DNA of 64,000 nucleotides from JASGCP01 sp965263285 (lineage in GTDB: Bacteria > Bacteroidota > Bacteroidia > Chitinophagales > Chitinophagaceae). Positions within the stretch are counted from its first letter, which is position 1, and each line of letters opens with the position of its first letter. The stretch is taken from the NCBI GenBank assembly GCA_965263285.1, contig CBDHHD010000004.1:620001-684000 (forward strand). The letters are read 5' to 3'. The notes beneath the pieces were generated by a model. The model saw nothing but the letters and a program-made list of their open reading frames with translations, searched no databases and had not been told where the DNA came from. The position numbers and the translations under genes were made by a program. Shown here in pieces: positions 59,035 through 64,000 of this stretch.

Positions 59035-60696
59035 ATGAACGGATTATTTCAAGTTAAGTCAATAAATGATATTGACCAAGAAAGCAAAAAGAAAATATTC
59101 ATTAGATCATTAGGGTTTGTTGCTCTCCTTGCTATTGGACTAGGAGATACCATTGGAGCAGGCTTATTTTCTATTACCGGATATGCCATATCTAATTACA
59201 CAGGACCTTCTATTATTCTATCCTTTATCATTGGAGGAGGTTGCTGTGTATTAACTGGTTTATGTTATGCTGAATTTGCAAGCATGATGCCCATTTCTGG
59301 CACTGCATATACATACGCATACGGTGCATTAGGTGAGTTTGTAGCTTGGTTTATTGGATGGGATCTAATATTAGAATGGACACTAGGTGCCAGTACAGTA
59401 GGGGTTAGTTGGGGAAGATATTTAACTCATTTCTTAGAACACTCTAATATACATTTGCCACTTGCCATTACAGCAGGACCATTAGAAGGAGGCATTATTA
59501 ATGTCCCTCCTATTATATTGGTAGTTATTTTAAGCTGTATTATTATTAGAGGCACCAAACAAAGTTCATGGATAAATATAGGAATGGTATTATTAAAAGT
59601 GTTAATCATTGTACTATTTGTTGTATTAGGATGGCAGTTTATTCATCTTTCTAATTTCACTCCCTTTTTCCCTAAGAATACAGGCACTTGGGGCGACTTT
59701 GGCATATCGGGTATGATGCGAGGCATTTCAATTGTTTTTTTTGCGTATATTGGATTTGAATCTATTACCACACTTGGGCAAGAAGCAAAAAAAACAAAAC
59801 ACATTACAAAAGCTTTAATTATTTCATTAGGTATATGCATCTTATTATATATTCTATTTGCATTTGTATTAATTGGAGTAGCAGATTATCATTTATATAA
59901 AGGATTAGGGGGCATTACGCCAGTATATGTTGCTATTGAACAAATGGGTTTTAAAAATAGTAGCGGGGTAATTATTCCACTATATCCTTGGCTAAATATT
60001 TGTATTATCATAGCCATTTTAATAGGTTTTTGTTCTATCATTCTCATTGACCTATTAAGCCAAAGCAGAATCATATACAACATGAGTATAGATGGCTTAT
60101 TACCCTCGGTCTTATCTCGCATACATAAGAAATACAAAACACCTTATATCACGAATATTTTTTTAATGACATTTTGCATTTTATTTGTTGGATTCTTGCC
60201 TGCGGAGTTAGTAGGAGAATTAGCTAGCATTGGCAGTCTAATTGCTTTTATAATTGTAGCCTTAGGAATATTAGTATTAAGATATAAAGCCCCCGACATA
60301 CCTAGAGGTTTTAAAGTGCCTTTATTCCCCTATCTACCTATTATTAGTATTATTACTTGCGTAGCGTTGGTTTCATTCTTGCCTGCTGATACATGGTTAC
60401 GACTTATCTTATGGGTACTACTAGGAACTAACATATACATTTTCTATGGAATAAAACATAGTCACTTACGAAAAAACAGTCCTATTAAATATAAAGACAC
60501 ACAATCTCTTTATGCTATTATGATTGTAATAGCCATCTTATTATTAATTGTCAATAGAATAACACTACACAGCTCTAATCATTTAAGTAATTCAAAAAAC
60601 ATTACTTATTTTATTGTCCTCTCTAATATCATTGCTATAGCTCATATTATATTATATAGCACATTATATCTATATAAGAAATACAAAAAAGCATAA
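59035..60696 (+). CDS. Amino acid permease (APC superfamily)
   Basis: 553 aa with 12 to 14 membrane segments. The first helix carries the APC substrate-binding signature AIGLGDTIGAGLFSITGYAISNYTGPSIILSF; ALLAIGLG and GGGCCVLTGLCYAEFASMMPISGTAYTYAYGALGEFVAWFIGWDLILEWTLGASTVGVSW follow, as in cationic amino-acid (CAT/YfnA-like) transporters. FFAYIGFESITTLGQEAKKTKHI is the conserved helix 6 to 7 region. Length exceeds the usual 430-480 aa because of two extra C-terminal spans, as in CAT-type members. Specificity is not inferable. Confidence 0.9.
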   Translation: MNGLFQVKSINDIDQESKKKIFIRSLGFVALLAIGLGDTIGAGLFSITGYAISNYTGPSIILSFIIGGGCCVLTGLCYAEFASMMPISGTAYTYAYGALGEFVAWFIGWDLILEWTLGASTVGVSWGRYLTHFLEHSNIHLPLAITAGPLEGGIINVPPIILVVILSCIIIRGTKQSSWINIGMVLLKVLIIVLFVVLGWQFIHLSNFTPFFPKNTGTWGDFGISGMMRGISIVFFAYIGFESITTLGQEAKKTKHITKALIISLGICILLYILFAFVLIGVADYHLYKGLGGITPVYVAIEQMGFKNSSGVIIPLYPWLNICIIIAILIGFCSIILIDLLSQSRIIYNMSIDGLLPSVLSRIHKKYKTPYITNIFLMTFCILFVGFLPAELVGELASIGSLIAFIIVALGILVLRYKAPDIPRGFKVPLFPYLPIISIITCVALVSFLPADTWLRLILWVLLGTNIYIFYGIKHSHLRKNSPIKYKDTQSLYAIMIVIAILLLIVNRITLHSSNHLSNSKNITYFIVLSNIIAIAHIILYSTLYLYKKYKKA

Positions 60697-61960
60697 CATC
60701 AATTTTACTATTTTGTATTAATTAGTAGTTATATCAAAAATACTATCGGCACCTACTCAGGTATAGGTAATATTTATGATACTGTCCAAAAAAGTGTGTA
60801 AAATATGGTTTGAAACTGACCTAAAAAATCGGTTGCAAAATGAGTTTTAAAAAACATAAAAACAAAGAAAGGGGCTACATCTTTTTTTGAGGTGCTGGGG
60901 GGTATTTGTGTTTTTGTAATTACTCAGGTATAGGTTAATAATTTATTTTTTATATCCTTTTCTTTCTTTTGTCTTGATACAAAAGAAAGAAACAAAGAAA
61001 AAATCAAGCCTGCAGATAAAGAGCTATAAAACTACGGCTCGCTACGCTAGCGAGAATGAATAGGAGGCGGTTAGGTATGAATCGTTATGATGAGCTTATC
61101 CATAGTGATCTTTTATGTACATACTTTATGCTCATCATAACGATTCATGTATAAAAACTTCCGCCTCCACATTCTCGCTGGTCGCTTCGCTCACCTCGTT
61201 TTGTAACGCTCTTTATCTGAGGGCAGTCCTCATCAGATATTTCCTATTATTTCCATATTTATATGTATGCAATAATCCATGCTTCCAGCATCTTAAAAAA
61301 AGAGGTAGCCCATATAAAATTGTGCAAATAATCCATTTTCTTTTGTATTTTTGCATAGTCCCTCACACTAAATTTAGTTATGCCAAATATCTATATTGTG
61401 TTACTTTTACTAAAAATATTTTTATTATTACAAATAAGTCAAATCGCCCCCACTAAAAAAGTCGTTATACCATTTTTTATATCTTTTTCTTTCTTTTGTC
61501 TTGATACAAAAGAAAGAAACAAAGAAAAAATCAAGCCTGCAGATAAAGAGCTACAAAACTACGGCTCGCTACGCTAGCGAGAATAAATGGGAGGCGGTTA
61601 GGTATGAATCGTTATGATGAGCTTATCCATAGTGATCTTTTATGTACATACTTTATGCTCATCATAACGATTCATATATATAAACTTCCGCCTCCACATT
61701 CTCGCTGGTCGCTTCGCTCACCTCGTTTTGTAACGCTCTTTATCTGAGGGCAGTCCTCATCAGATACTCCCTATTATTTCCATACCTATACTTATTTCAA
61801 TAACCAGTATTTTCCAATAAATCTATTGACCTACCTGAGTAGTTACTACTATCGATAAAAACAAAAAAACTTATAAAAGATTGCAATGAAAAAAGTATAT
61901 AATATCGAACAGTATTTCTCCTAACAACTTATAACCATAACTGAGTAATTACACTTAATC
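60697..61960. repeat. Two consecutive core copies with mixed element ends
   Basis: 60873-61310 is a complete core with no element end on its left and a family-A right end on its right (to 61384). A family-B end follows (cactaaaaaagtcgttatacc, about 61451-61471). It leads straight into a second core that has lost its left end and has a variant right end (ccaataaatctattgacctacctgagtagttac, about 61815-61850) also seen at 1575-1620. Open frames at 61115 and 61380 are repeat text. No gene is called. Confidence 0.75.
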
Positions 61961-63694
61961 TTAATTATTTATCTTCATAGTAAAAGCAAAAGTACTTCCT
62001 GCTCCTAATTCACTTTCTACAAACATCTGCCCGCCTTGTTGCTCTATAAACTCTTTACTTACAGACAAGGCCAATCCTGATCCTTCCTTACTCATGCCCG
62101 ACAAATGTAAATATCGTTCAAAAACACGACTTTTTAATTCTTTATTCATTCCCTGTCCTACATCTTGCACTTCTATTCTTACAAGGCTTTGCATTACTAA
62201 AACACGCAAAAAGACAGTTGCATGCTCATAAGAATATCGAATAGCATTAGAAATTAAATTAGTAAGAACCCATGTAGTTTTATCTATATCTACGAAAACA
62301 TTAGGCACGCTATCAGGGCAAATCACTTTAACTACTACCATTCTCTGTTCTGCTTGCTTTTGGGTGTCTTTTAAACATACATTAACAATATCTCTTATAT
62401 TTGCTGGTACAATACTCATCGTTGTTTTGCCACTATCTACTTGTGTGATATTTAACAATTCAGCAGTAATTTTAAACAACTTGTTAGAATCAGTCTTTAT
62501 ACCATTTAATAATTTTGTTTCTACTTCTCCCATTGGAATAGTTTGCTCACTTTCTAGAATTTCTAAATTAACCCGAATAGATGATATAATTGCTTTTAAT
62601 TTAAGTGAAACATTTAGTATAAAATTCGTTTTCGCCGCATCTAAATTTTTAAATCTCGTTACATTTTTCAAGATAATAAAATATCCTGCAACGCTTTCTG
62701 TTTCTTCTCCTATAGGATCTACTATGATCTCTATAATTTCTTTCTCAAAAAATGATTCTTTCCCATTAAAATATACTTTTAAAGCACTATATTGTGTTGG
62801 AACAGATTCACCTATAACAATCTCCTTTATTAAGTTTCTTATCAAATCATTAGCCACTGCTAACTCTTCAGACCGCTTATTAAGAACTTGTTCTTCTGTA
62901 TTCATTCCTAATATCTTTATCATTTCTGTGTTTACGTAAATGATTTTCTTACTTGCATCTAAGCCCATAACTGGATCTTCCATGTGATTAATCAGTGCTT
63001 CAATTCTCTTTTTAGACCTCATTACTCGGTACAGAGAGCTCGCATTATACTCTTTTATTTCTTCAGCCATATTATTAAATTCATCTGCTAAAACAGAGAA
63101 CTCAGATTCTTCTTCAAGTTCAATTCGTTTTGAATAATCTTTATTCGCTATATTATGAGCAGCATGTACAAAATCATTAATAGGATCTATGATACCTTTA
63201 GATAACCACAAATAAATTAAAACACTAGTTATAATAGACAAAAAACCAATAATAATAAAAAAGTCAATTCCTATATTACTAATACGCATAATATAAGTCA
63301 CTGATTTCTCCATATTATTAAACGAAAAATCTGCCAACTCATCTATCGAGTGATGTAAATTATTTTTAAGTGAATCATTATTAACATCTGACAAGAAAAT
63401 ATTATAACTCTTTTCAATATTCCCAACTAAATTTAATTCTTTAGCATTAGATAAAGAGGCAATTTCTTTGGTTAATGCATTTTGAAAATCTTCTTGGTTA
63501 GCAGGGATAGACAGTCCCGACTCAATATCTACATACATACTATGCAAATAAATAAATGTATTATTGTCATCGTTCAAGGTTTTTCTGGTGTGATTAACCA
63601 GCATATTACAATATACAAGAGATAAAGTAATGAGCACTAAAATTAAAATACCTAATGCACCAATAGAGAAACTAATTTTTTCTTTAATACGCAT
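61961..63694 (-). CDS. KdpD-associated sensor kinase homologue lacking the phosphoacceptor histidine
   Basis: 577 aa. TM1 (about 8-30), extracytoplasmic segment, TM2 (about 147-170), HAMP (about 170-222), PAS (about 232-345) and a kinase core. The ATPase lobe is recognisable: WVLTNLISNAIRYSYEHA (N box), VQDVGQGMN (G1), SGMSKEGSGLALSVSKEFIE (G2). The dimerisation helix, however, reads KTNFILNVSLKLKAIISSIR where kinases have a SHELKTP-type H-box: the histidine codon is CTT (Leu) and the Glu-Leu-Lys-Thr-Pro pattern is lost. It probably cannot autophosphorylate. It lies 9 bp after a KdpD-type gene; no response regulator is visible. Confidence 0.82.
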   Translation of the reverse strand: MRIKEKISFSIGALGILILVLITLSLVYCNMLVNHTRKTLNDDNNTFIYLHSMYVDIESGLSIPANQEDFQNALTKEIASLSNAKELNLVGNIEKSYNIFLSDVNNDSLKNNLHHSIDELADFSFNNMEKSVTYIMRISNIGIDFFIIIGFLSIITSVLIYLWLSKGIIDPINDFVHAAHNIANKDYSKRIELEEESEFSVLADEFNNMAEEIKEYNASSLYRVMRSKKRIEALINHMEDPVMGLDASKKIIYVNTEMIKILGMNTEEQVLNKRSEELAVANDLIRNLIKEIVIGESVPTQYSALKVYFNGKESFFEKEIIEIIVDPIGEETESVAGYFIILKNVTRFKNLDAAKTNFILNVSLKLKAIISSIRVNLEILESEQTIPMGEVETKLLNGIKTDSNKLFKITAELLNITQVDSGKTTMSIVPANIRDIVNVCLKDTQKQAEQRMVVVKVICPDSVPNVFVDIDKTTWVLTNLISNAIRYSYEHATVFLRVLVMQSLVRIEVQDVGQGMNKELKSRVFERYLHLSGMSKEGSGLALSVSKEFIEQQGGQMFVESELGAGSTFAFTMKINN

Positions 63695-63703
63695 AAAAAA
63701 GAA

Positions 63704-64000
63704 TTATGAAAGAATTAAAACATCAAAATCTTGAGAAAAAAACTTTTTCCAAAACCCATTTAAGAGAGCGCGAAACACAAAAAACAAGCTAATGAAAGAA
63801 AGCCTTGGGAATCCTACACAAAGAAATGTTACTTTTCTTTCATTAGCTTGCTCTAAAACTACATTAATAATATTATCAGATTCAATCTTAATAATTTCCG
63901 CACCTAATTCTGTAGCCAATTTAAAATTATCTAGCAAAGACTGTTGCTTATTCAATTCAATATTTAATGCAGATTCATTATATCTTTGAACATACAACAC
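63704..64000 (-). CDS. kdpD: KdpD N-terminal sensor protein, 3' part (runs off window)
   Basis: Only the last 98 or so codons are visible; the GTG at 64000 is not a start, just the window edge. LATELGAEIIKIESDNIINVVLEQANERKVTFLCVGFPRLSFI matches the universal-stress-protein-like domain of KdpD (LAxxLGAEVxxLxGxDVxxxLLxxAxxxxVTxIVxG). In Bacteroidota this sensory half is commonly a separate protein encoded just before a HAMP-PAS kinase, exactly the arrangement seen here. KdpFABC genes, if present, would lie beyond 64000. Confidence 0.8.
   Translation of the reverse strand: MLYVQRYNESALNIELNKQQSLLDNFKLATELGAEIIKIESDNIINVVLEQANERKVTFLCVGFPRLSFISLFFVFRALLNGFWKKFFSQDFDVLILS

Noticed and set aside
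608..61960. CRISPR array
   Set aside because: The repeats are about 440 bp, palindromic, dispersed and interspersed with genes; there are no short regular repeats with unique spacers and no cas genes.
1..64000. tRNA or rRNA genes
   Set aside because: No GGTTCRANTCC-type T-loop with a matching acceptor stem and no rRNA-like stretch was noticed on either strand; a covariance-model scan would be needed to exclude them fully.

Overview
The window is strongly AT-rich bacterial DNA from a member of the Bacteroidota. Several independent signs support this. Promoters have the form TTG-N19/20-TAnnTTTG (clearest upstream of bamD, rpsO and the GT2 gene at 40731). The omega subunit is of the Bacteroidota type and follows bamD. 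The E1 component is a fused alpha/beta protein, transketolase is split, and there is an SUI1-family factor, a DUF4369-TlpA protein and a KdpD that is separate from its kinase. A finer placement (perhaps Chitinophagia/Sphingobacteriia-like) is only a guess. No rRNA, tRNA or CRISPR was seen.

Layout. 1-9.2 kb: 5' part of eno, an M23 peptidase-rsmE pair, and pnp/rpsO, separated by dense repeats. 9.2-31.7 kb: housekeeping genes (nadC, SUI1 factor, amt, rpiB, fused 2-oxoacid dehydrogenase E1, pyrD, lpd, rpoZ, bamD, ugd, two acyl-CoA thioesterases, sugar nucleotidyltransferases, N-terminal transketolase subunit, 1-Cys peroxiredoxin). 31.9-49.6 kb: a cell-surface glycan region with an FAD protein, four related multi-membrane-span proteins (three in a tandem, mosaic array), a GtrB-like GT2, two methyltransferases, an AsnB-type amidotransferase, a sugar epimerase, a lipoprotein glycosidase and another polytopic protein. 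An intact ISL3-family IS sits inside it. 50.3-54.5 kb: a decayed defence island with a truncated gene, a DUF4325 STAS-like gene, a PIN gene, an hsdR stub, an IS256-family element and a HepT-MntA (HEPN-MNT) toxin-antitoxin pair. 54.6-64 kb: a TlpA-like thioredoxin, dnaA, an APC permease, and a KdpD fragment followed by a histidine kinase that lacks its phosphoacceptor histidine.

The most striking feature is the repeat system. About 20 full or partial copies of a roughly 440-bp imperfect palindrome (here the 'core') fill almost every large intergenic gap. Its ends are GGCTACATCTTTTTTTGAG and the reverse complement. The same core is carried inside two different families of non-autonomous elements. 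Family A (ends GGCATAACTAAATTTAGTG) shares its ends with the intact ISL3-family element at 34702-36015. Family B (ends GGTATAACGACTTTTTTAG) matches a second, broken ISL3-type transposase end at 37560. Perfect 8-bp target duplications frame several copies (TATAAACA, AATAATAC, AAAAATAA), and one insertion rewrote the C-terminus of the SUI1 gene. Nested insertions give a relative chronology.

Calls rest on reading the sequence and on recognising family motifs; no database search was run.
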